DNA from: Desulfuromonadales bacterium
Lineage (GTDB): Bacteria > Desulfobacterota > Desulfuromonadia > Desulfuromonadales > BM103
NCBI GenBank assembly: GCA_027065695.1
Contig: JAMONP010000056.1
Location: 1-45,000 of the forward strand
DNA length: 45,000 bases
Direction: 5' to 3'
Below the pieces are notes generated by a model, which was given only the letters and a program-made list of their open reading frames with translations, searched no databases and was not told the origin of the DNA. Below, in pieces: positions 1 to 9,410 of the stretch (the stretch's first letter is position 1; every line of letters begins with the position of its first letter). Made by a program: the position numbers and the translations under genes.

Positions 1-1
1 C

Positions 2-700
2 CCCTGCCGCCTTGGTTTTAGTACCGATGGCCGCAGATTCCTGCTGACTCATCCGGTGGCCTTTGGCAAAAAGGAAAAAGTCCTCCACCAGACCGACGCC
101 TTCCTGCGGATCGTCAATCACTATGCAATTACGGCCGCCGATAAGGTGCAGGCGTTGGCCTTGAGTGAAGAAGAACGTGACTGGGCTAAAGAGCAACTGC
201 CCGAAGGCCCACTCGTGGTGATTAACCCCGGTGCGGCTTACGGTTCGGCCAAGCGCTGGTATCCGGAAAGGTTCGCTGCTGTTGCTGATTTCCTGACCAG
301 AGAACATGGAATGACCGTAGTGCTCATCGGTGGCCCGGTTGAGGCTGAGGTCGGCAGGGATATTGCCGCCATGATGCAATATCCAGCCCTGAATTTCGTC
401 GGTAAGACCACGGTGCGGCAGATGATGTCACTGATTGATGCTGCTGCTCTGATGATTACCAACGATTCTGGTCCTATGCATGTTGCGGCAGCTTTTAAAG
501 TACCGCTTGTGGCTATCTTTGGTCCCACCAATCACACCACGACATCACCATTTACTGAGAATTACCGCATTGTACGTCACGATGTTGATTGCGCCCCCTG
601 TATGCTCAGAGAGTGTCCGACCGATCATCGCTGTATGGATCGGATCACAGTTGATGATGTGATTGCGGCTGTGCAATCATTTCTTCTGGAGATTGATTGA
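2..700 (+). CDS. waaF: Lipopolysaccharide heptosyltransferase II, 3' portion
   Basis: The frame is open to the left edge, so the 5' part of the gene lies outside the window. It would transfer the second heptose onto the LPS inner core from ADP-heptose at the cytoplasmic face of the inner membrane. The visible part starts with an RLGFSTDGR-type segment typical of WaaF. It continues with the GT9 donor-binding half: VVINPGAAYGSAKRW, a FVGKTT turn, and the NDSGPMHVAAA motif followed by VPLVAIFGPT. The cysteines near the end (CAPCMLRECP) are usual in this family. GT-B fold and family are confident. WaaF rather than WaaC is inferred from the GAAYGSAKRW and NDSGPMH wording. The gene ends 33 bases before the radical SAM gene. 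Confidence 0.9.
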   Translation, partial: PCRLGFSTDGRRFLLTHPVAFGKKEKVLHQTDAFLRIVNHYAITAADKVQALALSEEERDWAKEQLPEGPLVVINPGAAYGSAKRWYPERFAAVADFLTREHGMTVVLIGGPVEAEVGRDIAAMMQYPALNFVGKTTVRQMMSLIDAAALMITNDSGPMHVAAAFKVPLVAIFGPTNHTTTSPFTENYRIVRHDVDCAPCMLRECPTDHRCMDRITVDDVIAAVQSFLLEID

Positions 701-733
701 ACTCTCCCCCCTGTTCAGCGTAAACTACAGCTG

Positions 734-2461
734 ATGTCACGTCATCTGATCGAAAAATATCGTCAGCGCCTCAAGCAGGAAACGGGAGCGGTTGCCAACC
801 CCTGGGGGGGACGTCTCACCGTCGCCCTGGTTTATCCAAACACCTATCACCAGGGCATGAGTAACCTCGGTCTGCAGACCGTCTATCAGATGCTAAACAG
901 CCGGGACGATAGCCTTTGTGAACGTTTCTTCCTCCCCGATCCTGAAGATCTTGATGAGCATCGTCGCAGCGGTTTCCCGCTGGTTTCCGTTGAATCGCAA
1001 CGTCCTCTGGCCGATTTTGATATGGTCGCTTTCTCTATCTCCTTTGAAAATGATTATTTGAACTTACCAGTTATCTTTGAGCTTGGTCGCGTGCCGCTCT
1101 GGCGTGAGGAGCGTAACGAGCGTCACCCGTTGGTTATCTGCGGTGGTGTCTGCGCTTTCCTCAACCCGGAACCACTGGCGGAAGTCATGGACCTTTTCGC
1201 GGTTGGCGAGGCCGAAGTGATTCTGCCGCTATTGCTGGAGGGGTTGCTCAATTCGAGCACGAATAATCGCAAAGAACTCTTGGATCGCCTCTCGCAGCTT
1301 CCTGGCATCTATCAGCCGGGTGGCTACACTCTTGGTTATGAAGAGACAGGTGAGTTGAAGTCAATGGTGCCGTGTCGAGATCTACCGGATTATGTTCAAC
1401 GTCAATGGCAGAGCAACCTTGATGACAGCCAGAGCAGCACATGTGTGGCGACGCCGGACACAGAATTTGGCAGTATGCATCTGGTTGAGGTTTCCCGTGG
1501 CTGTCCGCGGGCCTGCCGTTTCTGTGCCGCTGGGTTCATTTACCGGCCGTTTCGTGAACATTCTCTGGACCACCTGCGTCAAGAGATTCTCGACAATCCG
1601 CAGGGAGTAGGCAGGGTCGGCCTGGTGGCAGCGGCGGTTTCTGATTATGGTGAACTGGCTGATATAGGTCGTGAAATACTGGAGCAAGGTGGCGAGGTCT
1701 CGGTTTCGAGTGTCCGCATCGATGCAATCACGGCCGATCAGGTGTCTGTACTCGCCGAAGCTGGCCACAAAACTCTGGCTCTGGCTCCAGAGGCAGGTAG
1801 TCAGCGGATGCGGGATGTGATCAACAAGGGAATCGATGAAGCGCAGATCCTCGCCGCCGTCAAACTCCTGGCAGAGGTCGGCATACCGAACCTTAAACTT
1901 TATTTTATGATTGGTCTGCCGACGGAATTGGAGGATGATATAAACGCAATTGCAGATCTTACGGTGAAAATACGCCAGGTCTGGGAGGCAATCGGTAAAC
2001 AGCGGGGACGTCTGGGCCGTCTCCACCTTTCTGTTAACCCCTTTGTGCCTAAGCCCTGGACGCCGTTGCAATGGGCGCCGATGGAGCGTCGTGCGCTGCT
2101 TGAAAAGAAATATCGGTTGTTGCAGAAACGACTGCGCCCACTACCGAATGTTGATTTGAATTTTGAGTCATTGCGACAAGCCGAGATCCAGGGCTTTTTT
2201 GCCCGCGGCGACCGTCGAGTCGGCAGAACCCTGCCATTGCTTGCCGAGGGTGCCAGCTTGAAGGCGGCATGTCGGCAGGTTGGTCTCGATCCCGCTTTCT
2301 ACCTTTATCGTGAGCGTGGAGTTGACGAACTCTTCTCTTGGGATATTATCGAACAAGGAGTGCAGCGTGAACACTTGCGTGAGGAATACGACCGAGCATT
2401 AGCTGCACAACTTGGATATATCTGTCATCCGGGCTGCCGTCGTTGCGGTCTGGTCTGTTAG
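734..2461 (+). CDS. Radical SAM protein with B12-binding-like N-terminus (TIGR03960-type)
   Basis: A 575-residue protein of unknown substrate. The N-terminal ~200 residues contain VALVYPNTYHQGMSNLGLQT, the start of a B12-binding-like Rossmann domain seen in this family. The radical SAM cluster motif is CPRACRFC at about residues 257-264 (CX3CX2C), inside SRGCPRACRFCAAGF. It is followed by the LALAPEAGSQRMRDVIN strand and a KLYFMIGLPTE segment typical of the MiaB/HemN-like TIM barrel. The C-terminus carries a further Cys cluster, CHPGCRRCGLVC, possibly a second metal site. In many bacteria this family sits next to a DUF2344 partner, but none is seen here. The TIGR03960 assignment is from memory of the domain order. 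The ATG start has only a weak ribosome-binding site. Confidence 0.85.
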   Translation: MSRHLIEKYRQRLKQETGAVANPWGGRLTVALVYPNTYHQGMSNLGLQTVYQMLNSRDDSLCERFFLPDPEDLDEHRRSGFPLVSVESQRPLADFDMVAFSISFENDYLNLPVIFELGRVPLWREERNERHPLVICGGVCAFLNPEPLAEVMDLFAVGEAEVILPLLLEGLLNSSTNNRKELLDRLSQLPGIYQPGGYTLGYEETGELKSMVPCRDLPDYVQRQWQSNLDDSQSSTCVATPDTEFGSMHLVEVSRGCPRACRFCAAGFIYRPFREHSLDHLRQEILDNPQGVGRVGLVAAAVSDYGELADIGREILEQGGEVSVSSVRIDAITADQVSVLAEAGHKTLALAPEAGSQRMRDVINKGIDEAQILAAVKLLAEVGIPNLKLYFMIGLPTELEDDINAIADLTVKIRQVWEAIGKQRGRLGRLHLSVNPFVPKPWTPLQWAPMERRALLEKKYRLLQKRLRPLPNVDLNFESLRQAEIQGFFARGDRRVGRTLPLLAEGASLKAACRQVGLDPAFYLYRERGVDELFSWDIIEQGVQREHLREEYDRALAAQLGYICHPGCRRCGLVC

Positions 2462-2622
2462 TCTTGCTGGCTGTCAGTCGGACTGTCTGAGCTGAGCGAA
2501 AAGCTGGATATTTGCAACGTTGGAACCCTTCGTATTTAAGATACAATTCCTTCTGTATTCCTCGTCATTTTATAGAACAGTATCAAAAATTGTACACTCA
2601 TTTATGAGGAGTAAGAGAACCC
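2462..2622. other. Intergenic leader of the PKS cluster
   Basis: A stretch of 161 bases between the radical SAM gene and the YceI-like gene. The right half is A/T-rich, consistent with a promoter, but no convincing -35/-10 pair could be fixed. A GAGGAG ribosome-binding site lies at about 2605-2610 before the ATG at 2623. No T-run terminator was found. Confidence 0.3.
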
Positions 2623-3246
2623 ATGAAACTCAATATCCTTGCAAGCATGATTGTCTTTCTGCTTCTGGCGTCAACGGCAACAGCACTGACCCTGGAGGGA
2701 AGCTGTGATGTCCGGTTCTTTGGCGAGTCAACCCTGCACGGTTTTGATGGACAAGCGAAATGTCAGCCTTTTACTCTGGAAAGTGGAGAGAAAGCAGGGG
2801 CAAGTGACGGGGACGGCGGAGTCAACGAAGATAAAGCTGGGAAATCCAGCATCATCAGACCGCCGGTAGTCAAGGTTCTGGTCGGAGAAATGGATACAGA
2901 TAACTCCAGACGTGACGAGAAGATGTATGCCATGTTTGAGCAGGATAAATATCCTGAAATTCATGGCTTGTTTGCTGATCTTGATCCCGATGTGATTCTA
3001 CGGCAATTGCAGTTAACAGAGGCTGTTCCGGGAAGCTTGGACTTCGACCTCAGGATTCGTGAGATCAGTTTGCCGGTGCAAGCCGAAATCCGCGATATGG
3101 TGGTTACACCGGAACAGATCATGTTTATGATGAAGTTCCCAATTTCTCTTGCCAGTTTTAACCTGGAACCGCCAAGTGTCTTCGGCTTTATCCGGGTTGA
3201 TGACCAGGTGCGAGTTGAAATTAGCGTATTATTACGTCGGCATTGA
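2623..3246 (+). CDS. Exported YceI-like lipid-binding protein
   Basis: A 207-residue protein with a signal peptide (MKLNILASMIVFLLLASTA, cleavage probably after TATA). The body has the YceI pattern: a strand with the FFGESTLHGFDG turn (compare 'S.L.F.G' of YceI), a KMYAMFEQDKYPEIH motif (family: lo.lsskdFFDv.kyPe..F), and a beta-rich C-terminus ending in VRVEISVLLRR. YceI proteins are periplasmic lipocalin-like barrels that bind polyisoprenoid or quinone-type lipids. An acidic/Gly loop at about residues 55-75 is an insertion relative to the core family. It is the first gene of the co-directional cluster, with only 23 bases to the polyketide synthase. A role as periplasmic carrier for the cluster's lipid product is inference. 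The family call is moderately sure. Confidence 0.65.
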   Translation: MKLNILASMIVFLLLASTATALTLEGSCDVRFFGESTLHGFDGQAKCQPFTLESGEKAGASDGDGGVNEDKAGKSSIIRPPVVKVLVGEMDTDNSRRDEKMYAMFEQDKYPEIHGLFADLDPDVILRQLQLTEAVPGSLDFDLRIREISLPVQAEIRDMVVTPEQIMFMMKFPISLASFNLEPPSVFGFIRVDDQVRVEISVLLRRH

Positions 3247-3269
3247 TCCGCCATGAGAAGGAGATATAA

Positions 3270-4424
3270 ATGTCCGTATGGATTCATGAAATTGAAACAA
3301 TGACGCCAGAAATGGTTTATTCGCAGGAATATGCCAGCACTAAAATGCAGGAATGGGTCGATGACGAGCACCAACGTCGCCTGGTTCGTGTCCTCTACCG
3401 TAAATCAGGGATCGACAAGCGCCACAGCGTGATCACATCCTTTGACAAGAACCTGCCGGGCGACTTCTTTCCGCTCGGAACTGATGGCCAGCGACGCGAA
3501 TTGTCCACAGCTGAACGCAATAATATTTTTACCCGAGAGTCCCAGCGCCTGGCGGTCAACCTGGCTCGTCAGGCAATCGAAAACTGCCCCGGCCTGAAGC
3601 CGTCTGATATCACGCACGTGATCACGGTCTCCTGCACCGGTTTTTGTAACCCAGGCCCCGATTACCACATTGTCAACGAACTTGGTCTGTCTCCTGCCAC
3701 GCAGCGCTACAATCTTGGTTTTATGGGTTGCTATGCGGCCTTCCCCGGCTTGCGTATGGCCAAACAGTTTTGTGAAGCTGACCCTGAAGCTGTGGTTCTG
3801 GTCCTGTGCCTGGAACTTTGTACGTTACATCTGCAAATCAATAGCGGTGAAGATTTCATGCTTGCCAATTCCCTGTTCGCCGATGGGGCCGCTCTCGCCA
3901 TCGTCAGTGCTAAAGAGCCGCAAGAGGACCAGTCATGTTACCTCCTCGGCGATTTCCATTCGGATCTGATCCCGAGCGGCAAAGACGATATGGCCTGGAC
4001 TATTGGTGACCATGGGTTTGATATCGCCTTGTCGAGCTATGTGCCGAAAATTATCGGTGCAAACATCCGTGATGCCATCAAACCGGTACTCGCTGCCGGG
4101 CAATTGGAACTGGATGATATCACGATCTGGGCTGTCCACCCGGGGGGCAAAGCTATAGTCGACAAGGTCGTTGAAAGCCTAGGTCTCGAAGCCGATCAGG
4201 TCGCCGCCTCCCGAAAGGTTCTGCGTCAGTACGGCAACATGAGCAGTGCAACCGTGCTGTTTGTTCTGAAGGAGATTCTGAGCCAGCAGGGCCGTCCTCT
4301 TCAGGAAAGTGTCTGCGCCATGGCTTTTGGCCCGGGATTGACTGTCGAGATGGCATTGCTGCAAGCTCAGCGGGCTTGTAGCAAAAACAAGACAGCTGCC
4401 ACCGTTGAGGTCCTGGTAGAGTGA
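3270..4424 (+). CDS. Type III polyketide synthase (chalcone-synthase-like)
   Basis: A 384-residue homodimer-type ketosynthase that should extend an acyl-CoA starter with malonyl-CoA and cyclise it to a resorcinol or pyrone. The catalytic triad is visible: Cys154 in GFMGCYAAFPGLRMA, His290 in WAVHPGGKAI, and Asn323 in YGNMSSATVLFVL. The cyclisation-pocket motif is present as MAFGPGLTVE near residue 351. Length is normal for the family. A strong GAGAAGGAGAT site precedes the ATG. The 3' end overlaps the exporter gene by four bases (GTGA), so the two are translationally coupled. With a methyltransferase and a hydroxylase downstream, the set resembles the Streptomyces srsABC phenolic-lipid operon. 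An alkylresorcinol-type product is therefore likely but not proven. Confidence 0.92.
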   Translation: MSVWIHEIETMTPEMVYSQEYASTKMQEWVDDEHQRRLVRVLYRKSGIDKRHSVITSFDKNLPGDFFPLGTDGQRRELSTAERNNIFTRESQRLAVNLARQAIENCPGLKPSDITHVITVSCTGFCNPGPDYHIVNELGLSPATQRYNLGFMGCYAAFPGLRMAKQFCEADPEAVVLVLCLELCTLHLQINSGEDFMLANSLFADGAALAIVSAKEPQEDQSCYLLGDFHSDLIPSGKDDMAWTIGDHGFDIALSSYVPKIIGANIRDAIKPVLAAGQLELDDITIWAVHPGGKAIVDKVVESLGLEADQVAASRKVLRQYGNMSSATVLFVLKEILSQQGRPLQESVCAMAFGPGLTVEMALLQAQRACSKNKTAATVEVLVE

Positions 4425-6685
4425 AGAAATATCTGCATTGGCTGCTGGGCGGCGGACGCTACCCCGTTCTGGCGTGCATGCTGCTGATCACGTTATTTTT
4501 CTCAACCTTTGCCGTCGGAGTGCCTGTAGAGCAGGACACCAGCTCAATGAGTTCCAGGGAACCTGCGCAGCTTGCTGATTATGAGCGGTTTCTCGACCGT
4601 TTTGGCAACGACGAGGATCTGCTCCTGAGTGTCACTCCTCCGGAGCTGCTGACTCCTACTGGTCTCGGACTGCTGGCCGAAGTAACCCGGCGACTCACTG
4701 AGTTGGCAGGAGTCCAGGGGGTTTTGAGCCTGAGTAATGCCAGGCAGCTGGTCAGCGGATTGTATGGTGCTGAAGACCGTCCGTTACTACCGCCATTCGA
4801 TGTTACTGATTTTACGAGTACTGTACAGGTCGCACTGAGTGCTAATCCTGAATATGAAGGTTTGCTGATCTCGGCAGATCAAAAGACGGCCGGTCTGGTT
4901 ATTTCGCTGGCGGATCATCGTGGTGATCCCACTCAACGTCGCAGGTTAATCGACGAGGTTCGCGCCATGATGGCCAGTATGGCCCAACGTGCCGAGTTCC
5001 ACCTGACCGGTGTCGGCGTGCAGCAGAGTGATGTAGCCAGCTATATACAGCGCGATCAGCGCGTCATCCTGCCGCTGGTGGCAGTCGCCCTGATGGTCAT
5101 GCTGGCAATGATCTTCCGGAAAGTTTCCGGTGTCCTGCTGCCACTGCTGGCAACGGGCGTCAGTCTGATCTGGACCATGGGTTTGTATGCGTTGTGTGGC
5201 TTCGAACTCAATACCATCACCTCTCTGCTACCGCCCGTGGTGATGGTGCTGGCGGTTTCGAACAGTATCCATCTCTACAACGGTTGGCTGCATCTTGACG
5301 GAACAGATGACAGTCGTATCGCGCTACTTGTCAACAAGGTCGACGAACTGCTGATTCCCTGTCTGTTTACGGCATTGACCACGGCCCTCGGCCTGGTTTC
5401 ACTGACCATCAGTTCGGTGCCCGCAGTTCGCCAGTTCGGCTTTTTTGCCGCGATCGGGGTTGTGATCTCTTTTCTGGTCACCCTGACTCTGGTACCGGTG
5501 GCCTTAAGTTACTTACCCTTGCCCGCGAGCCGGCATCGTCAGGGACTCGGCCTGCTGCGCTGGATACTGCAGTCAATCGCCAACCTGACCGTGCAGCACC
5601 CTCGCGCGATCATGATCGTCACCGTGCTCTTGCTGGGAATAGCCTTGATCGGGCTGCCGCAACTGCAGAACAATACCTCCCTGATCGCTTTTCTGCACGC
5701 TGATGCGCCTCTGGCAGTCGATACCCGTTACATTGACGAACACCTCTCCGGTGTCAATGCCCTGGAGTTTATGGTGGAAAAACGGGATGGTAATCCTCTT
5801 GTGGGACATGCCGACTATGCAAAACTCGACGTCTTCGAAGCTCTTGCCCGTAGCCAGCAACCGGTCGCCAACGTCTTTTCAATTCTGACCCTGTTACGAC
5901 CACTGCATCGCGCGGAGAGTGGCGCTACGTCGCTCGGTCTGCCCACAGATGATGATCAACTTCGCTATGAACTCGAACTGCTCGGTATGGCCGAAAATCA
6001 GCAGATGCAAAGGCGTTTTTTAACACCGGATTTTCGCCAAGCCCGGATCAGTGTCTGGCTCCACGATGTTGGTAGCCGTTCCGCAACAACTGTCACCGAG
6101 ACTCTGTTGACAGAAGGTCGCGCCATCTTTGGGCCAAGCTATAGCTTGACGCCGACCGGCAGTTTCTATCAGATGAATCAGGATTCGAATCGTCTGGTAT
6201 CAGATATGATCAAGAGCTTTTCACTTTCGATCAGTCTGGTACTGCTGTCGATCCTGATTCTGCTGCGTTCATTACGTTTGACTTTACTGGCGATGATCCC
6301 GAATGTCATCCCGATTCTCTGGACCCTCGGCTTGATGGGCTTTTATGGCATCGACCTGAGCACCGGTACGGCGATGATTGGTGCCGTGGTCATCGGTCTC
6401 GCGGTTGATGACACCATCCACTATCTGGTGCACTACCGGCGTATCTATGCCGGCGTGGCCAGCGATGCAGTGATGATTACCACTACCAGGACCGGACGGG
6501 CTCTGATGATCGCTTCGCTGGTGCTGGCTGTCGGTTTCTGGGTCGGTTGTTTCAGCAGTTTCAAACCGACCATCTACTTTTCGTTGCTGGTGGGTGGAAC
6601 TCTGATCGGTGCCTTGCTCTGCGACCTGCTGGTTCTGCCTGCCTGTTTGATCCTCAACTGCCCAACCCGCAAGGATGTCCGCTGA
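4421..6685 (+). CDS. RND/MMPL-family lipid exporter
   Basis: A 754-residue inner-membrane protein with the duplicated RND layout: one N-terminal TM (about residues 15-33), a periplasmic loop, five to six TMs, a second TM and loop (from about residue 395), and a last TM block from about 600. The second half has GLAVDDTIHYLVHYRR, the usual proton-relay aspartates of the SSD/MMPL group. The first half has LAVSNSIHLYNG at the matching place, without acidic residues. This size class (MMPL, HpnN-like) commonly moves lipids rather than drugs. The GTG start overlaps the PKS stop, and its TGA overlaps the ATG of the next gene by one base. Export of the cluster's phenolic lipid is inferred from position. 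Confidence 0.85.
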   Translation: MKKYLHWLLGGGRYPVLACMLLITLFFSTFAVGVPVEQDTSSMSSREPAQLADYERFLDRFGNDEDLLLSVTPPELLTPTGLGLLAEVTRRLTELAGVQGVLSLSNARQLVSGLYGAEDRPLLPPFDVTDFTSTVQVALSANPEYEGLLISADQKTAGLVISLADHRGDPTQRRRLIDEVRAMMASMAQRAEFHLTGVGVQQSDVASYIQRDQRVILPLVAVALMVMLAMIFRKVSGVLLPLLATGVSLIWTMGLYALCGFELNTITSLLPPVVMVLAVSNSIHLYNGWLHLDGTDDSRIALLVNKVDELLIPCLFTALTTALGLVSLTISSVPAVRQFGFFAAIGVVISFLVTLTLVPVALSYLPLPASRHRQGLGLLRWILQSIANLTVQHPRAIMIVTVLLLGIALIGLPQLQNNTSLIAFLHADAPLAVDTRYIDEHLSGVNALEFMVEKRDGNPLVGHADYAKLDVFEALARSQQPVANVFSILTLLRPLHRAESGATSLGLPTDDDQLRYELELLGMAENQQMQRRFLTPDFRQARISVWLHDVGSRSATTVTETLLTEGRAIFGPSYSLTPTGSFYQMNQDSNRLVSDMIKSFSLSISLVLLSILILLRSLRLTLLAMIPNVIPILWTLGLMGFYGIDLSTGTAMIGAVVIGLAVDDTIHYLVHYRRIYAGVASDAVMITTTRTGRALMIASLVLAVGFWVGCFSSFKPTIYFSLLVGGTLIGALLCDLLVLPACLILNCPTRKDVR

Positions 6686-7314
6686 TGAGAATTGTCACGA
6701 TGATCTGGGTGGGTATTTGTTGTCTGACTGTCTTAACGGTCCTGGTTCCATTTGCATCAGCGGCCCAGAAGACCGGATCTCGCTACGCTGAGCAGTTGGA
6801 CTGGACTCAGGACCAGATTGTGAAAAGAGTTGTTGTACCCTCTGTGGAGCAGCCCCAGGGTGAAGTGCAACTGATCCGCCGCCATGACCTGTTGGTGGTG
6901 CAGATCCTGCTTTCGAGCCGGATTCTGAAACGGGTGGTTGCCGTGATTGATGCCAAGGAAAAACGCAGATGGCCTGAGACGCACGACGGCTATGCTGCCT
7001 CAAATCGTTACCGTGAAGAACTGTTTCGCGCCACGGAGAAAGCCTGGGAAGCGTTTCGCCAACGTAGCGATCGTAACGAAACTCATCAGACCATGGCTAT
7101 TGAGTTTATCCTCGGCCATGAGAAGTCGTGGATTGCCTTGTCTTTGCCGCAAACAGAAGGGGAGTATGGTAGTCTGAGCCTGATCGACAAACAACCGGTC
7201 AAGGCTTGGCGTGTCTTCGGGGATTATGTCCGTAAGAATGTCCTGGAGATCATCAAAGATAGTTTCCAGCTTGACGAGGACGCTGCCAGGGAATTGCTGA
7301 AATTGAACCAGTAG
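6685..7314 (+). CDS. Small exported protein of unknown function
   Basis: A 209-residue protein with a clear signal peptide (hydrophobic residues 3-23, then FASAAQ). The remainder is charged and mixed alpha/beta, with no cysteines after the signal and no motif I recognise. Its ATG overlaps the exporter stop codon by one base. That fixes this start over longer upstream in-frame alternatives and suggests obligate co-expression. MMPL exporters in lipid clusters are often followed by a LolA-like outer-membrane-sorting protein. This one occupies that position, but I cannot see LolA sequence features. A periplasmic accessory to the exporter is the simplest idea. Confidence 0.7.
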   Translation: MRIVTMIWVGICCLTVLTVLVPFASAAQKTGSRYAEQLDWTQDQIVKRVVVPSVEQPQGEVQLIRRHDLLVVQILLSSRILKRVVAVIDAKEKRRWPETHDGYAASNRYREELFRATEKAWEAFRQRSDRNETHQTMAIEFILGHEKSWIALSLPQTEGEYGSLSLIDKQPVKAWRVFGDYVRKNVLEIIKDSFQLDEDAARELLKLNQ

Positions 7315-7332
7315 CAAGTAAGGAGTCACAAG

Positions 7333-8613
7333 ATGAGATTGAGTATTGCAACCAATTTTGATCCGGAACTGGTCGAACAATGCCGGGACTACCCGGTTAC
7401 TGAGTTGTTCGGCAAACTGCGCATCGATGCGGTGGGCGGTGGCCGGGCGCCTTACCAGCTGGGCAAAGTGTCGCGTCGGCAGTTGGCTAACCACATAGTT
7501 CAGGTGCGAAATGCCGGTATGTCTTTCAATTATCTGTTGAATTCCTCCTGTATGGGTAATCACGAAATCACTCGCAAGGGTCAGAAACAACTCAACAAAC
7601 TGTTCGACTGGATTGGTGATATAGGTGTCACAGCCGTAACCGTTGCTTCGCCTTTTATGCTGCAGATGATCAAGGCCCGCCAACCGCACCTCAAGGTGCG
7701 TATCTCGGTCTTCGGTGGTGTTGATCGGGTTCGCAAGGCCCAGATGTGGGAGGAGCTCGGTGCCGACTGCATCGTACTCGATAGCATTCTGGTCAATCGT
7801 GAGCTGGCAACTTTGGCGGAGATCCGCAAGTCGGTTAAATGCGACCTTGAGCTGATGGCCAATAATAACTGCCTGACCGGCTGCGCCATGTCGCCGATGC
7901 ATATGAACGCTTTGGCTCATACCGGCCAGTCCTGGCATGAGAACAAGGGCTTTTTCATCGACTGGTGTTTTTTTAAATGTACCGAGATGAAGTTGCGCGA
8001 TCCGGTGCATTACCTTCGTTCGGAGTGGATTCGCCCCGAAGATCTGCACATCTATGAAGAGATGGGATACGATCTGTTCAAGATCGCCGAACGTGACATT
8101 CCCACCGAGATGATGATGACCCGGATTAAGGCTTATGCCGAACGCCGTTATGATGGCAACCTGCTTGACCTGATCCAGGCCTACGGCTTCAAAGGGATCA
8201 AGGAGGACCACAGTTATTACCGCCATGGGCTCGGATGGTTGCTGCGTTTTATCATCCGTCCGAGTCTGGCCAATCCTTTGCGTATGCTACCGCTCAAACG
8301 CTTGGCTGAACTGCGTGGTATGACCCGTCCGATTGCTGGCCAGCCGCCGGTCTATATAGACAATCGGGCACTGGACGGTTTCATGGAGCATTTTCGTACC
8401 AACAGCTGCATGGATGTTGATTGTGAAGAGTGTCGCTGGTGTCATGAGTTTGCGGCCAAGGCGATCAGGATCGATGAGAGCAACCGCGCTGCTTCTTTAG
8501 AGGCCTACGAGGAGCTGTTCGAATCTCTGCATGGCGGCAGCATGTGGCGTTATTTACCAGAATCCCATCGTGAACCTGCTCAACCGCCGCGCCAGCTGAG
8601 TGAACCGACCTGA
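7333..8613 (+). CDS. U32-family (UbiU/UbiV-like) Fe-S protein, probable O2-independent hydroxylase
   Basis: A 426-residue TIM-barrel protein of the 'peptidase U32' type. Four cysteines in the canonical region form two pairs, C180-x3-C184 (NNNCLTGCAMS) and C212-x3-C216 (WCFFKC), as expected for a [4Fe-4S] site. The E. coli anaerobic ubiquinone hydroxylase UbiV uses C39, C180, C193 and C197. Strands such as TAVTVASPFML and LGADCIVLDS follow the U32 barrel pattern. The tail adds a second Cys set at C359, C364, C367 and C370, which UbiU and UbiV lack. The gene sits between the exporter genes and a UbiE-like methyltransferase, with an AAGGAG site before the ATG. UbiU/UbiV hydroxylate a ring using prephenate instead of O2. 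The same chemistry here on a resorcinol lipid is inference. An ordinary U32 protease-like or tRNA/rRNA hydroxylase role is less likely given the context. Confidence 0.75.
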   Translation: MRLSIATNFDPELVEQCRDYPVTELFGKLRIDAVGGGRAPYQLGKVSRRQLANHIVQVRNAGMSFNYLLNSSCMGNHEITRKGQKQLNKLFDWIGDIGVTAVTVASPFMLQMIKARQPHLKVRISVFGGVDRVRKAQMWEELGADCIVLDSILVNRELATLAEIRKSVKCDLELMANNNCLTGCAMSPMHMNALAHTGQSWHENKGFFIDWCFFKCTEMKLRDPVHYLRSEWIRPEDLHIYEEMGYDLFKIAERDIPTEMMMTRIKAYAERRYDGNLLDLIQAYGFKGIKEDHSYYRHGLGWLLRFIIRPSLANPLRMLPLKRLAELRGMTRPIAGQPPVYIDNRALDGFMEHFRTNSCMDVDCEECRWCHEFAAKAIRIDESNRAASLEAYEELFESLHGGSMWRYLPESHREPAQPPRQLSEPT

Positions 8614-8627
8614 ACCAAGAGGAGAGC

Positions 8628-9410
8628 ATGCCTGCAAGCAGAAAGTTCAACCTGAAGATTAAGGATTATCTCCATACCCCGGAACGCAAGCGGGAGTATA
8701 ACGAGCAGCATTTCAGCGAGGCTGCCAGTCGCTACGATTTTGCCGCTCGGGCGATGTCGCTTGGTCGTGATGCTGCCTGGAAACGGCAACTGGTTGCGGC
8801 TTTGCCAGAGTTTCAGGCTCCAGTCTGCGTCGATCTTGCCTGCGGGACCGGCGACATCGCTTTTCTACTGGCCAAGAAATATCCAGCAAGCCAGATCATC
8901 GGCATCGACCTGACCGAGCCAATGTTGGAGTTGGCTCGGCAGCGTTGCAACTCGGCCAATATCGAGTTTGTATGCCAGGATATGGGGGCGACCGGATTCC
9001 CTGATGAGTCTGTAGATGTTGTCACCGGCGGCTATGCCGTGCGTAATGCAGCAGATCTCCACCAAGCCTTTATGGAGATCAACCGCATCCTCAAACCAGG
9101 CGGATCTGTCGCCCTGCTCGATTTTTCCAAACCACCCAGCCTATGGTTCCAGCGACTGCAATTTCTGGTCTTGAAATACTGGTGTGGTCTATGGGGGCTC
9201 TTGCTGCATGGTAATCCCGAGGTTCATGCTTACATCTCGGCCAGCCTCAAGACCTTCCCGGATCGTGTGGAGTTACGACAACTCATCTCGGAGACTGGTT
9301 TTGTCGTTAGCCATTCGCGGCAATTCTACTTTGGAACTCTGGAGTTGCTGGTCCTACGAAAGCCGACTGAAGACGGCGTAACAGCAGAGAGGAGAGGTCC
9401 CAGTTCTTGA
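8628..9410 (+). CDS. UbiE-like class I SAM methyltransferase
   Basis: A 260-residue methyltransferase. Motif I is [12 protein letters not shown] at about residues 68-79, followed by [11 protein letters not shown], the [10 protein letters not shown] motif (UbiE: FGIRNV) and [17 protein letters not shown]. These place it in the UbiE/COQ5 group, which C- or O-methylates quinone precursors. An extra N-terminal ~28 residues precede the usual [10 protein letters not shown] start. A separate, more canonical UbiE/MenG lies at 26514, so this copy is probably a pathway-specific paralogue for the PKS product. It follows the U32 gene by 14 bases with an AGAGGAGAG site. Its stop overlaps the TTG start of the monooxygenase remnant. 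Confidence 0.85.
   Translation: MPASRKFNLKIKDYLHTPERKREYNEQHFSEAASRYDFAARAMSLGRDAAWKRQLVAALPEFQAPVCVDLACGTGDIAFLLAKKYPASQIIGIDLTEPMLELARQRCNSANIEFVCQDMGATGFPDESVDVVTGGYAVRNAADLHQAFMEINRILKPGGSVALLDFSKPPSLWFQRLQFLVLKYWCGLWGLLLHGNPEVHAYISASLKTFPDRVELRQLISETGFVVSHSRQFYFGTLELLVLRKPTEDGVTAERRGPSS

Noticed and set aside
4421-6685. Hopanoid exporter HpnN
   Set aside because: The MMPL architecture fits, but no hopanoid biosynthesis gene is nearby. The PKS cluster gives a better context.
7000-8226. Long open frame on the minus strand, opposite the U32 gene
   Set aside because: It lies wholly over a well-supported gene, shows no recognisable domain and reflects codon bias of the true frame. Similar antisense frames over smc (35470-36750) and the radical SAM gene (1382-2071) were dropped for the same reason.
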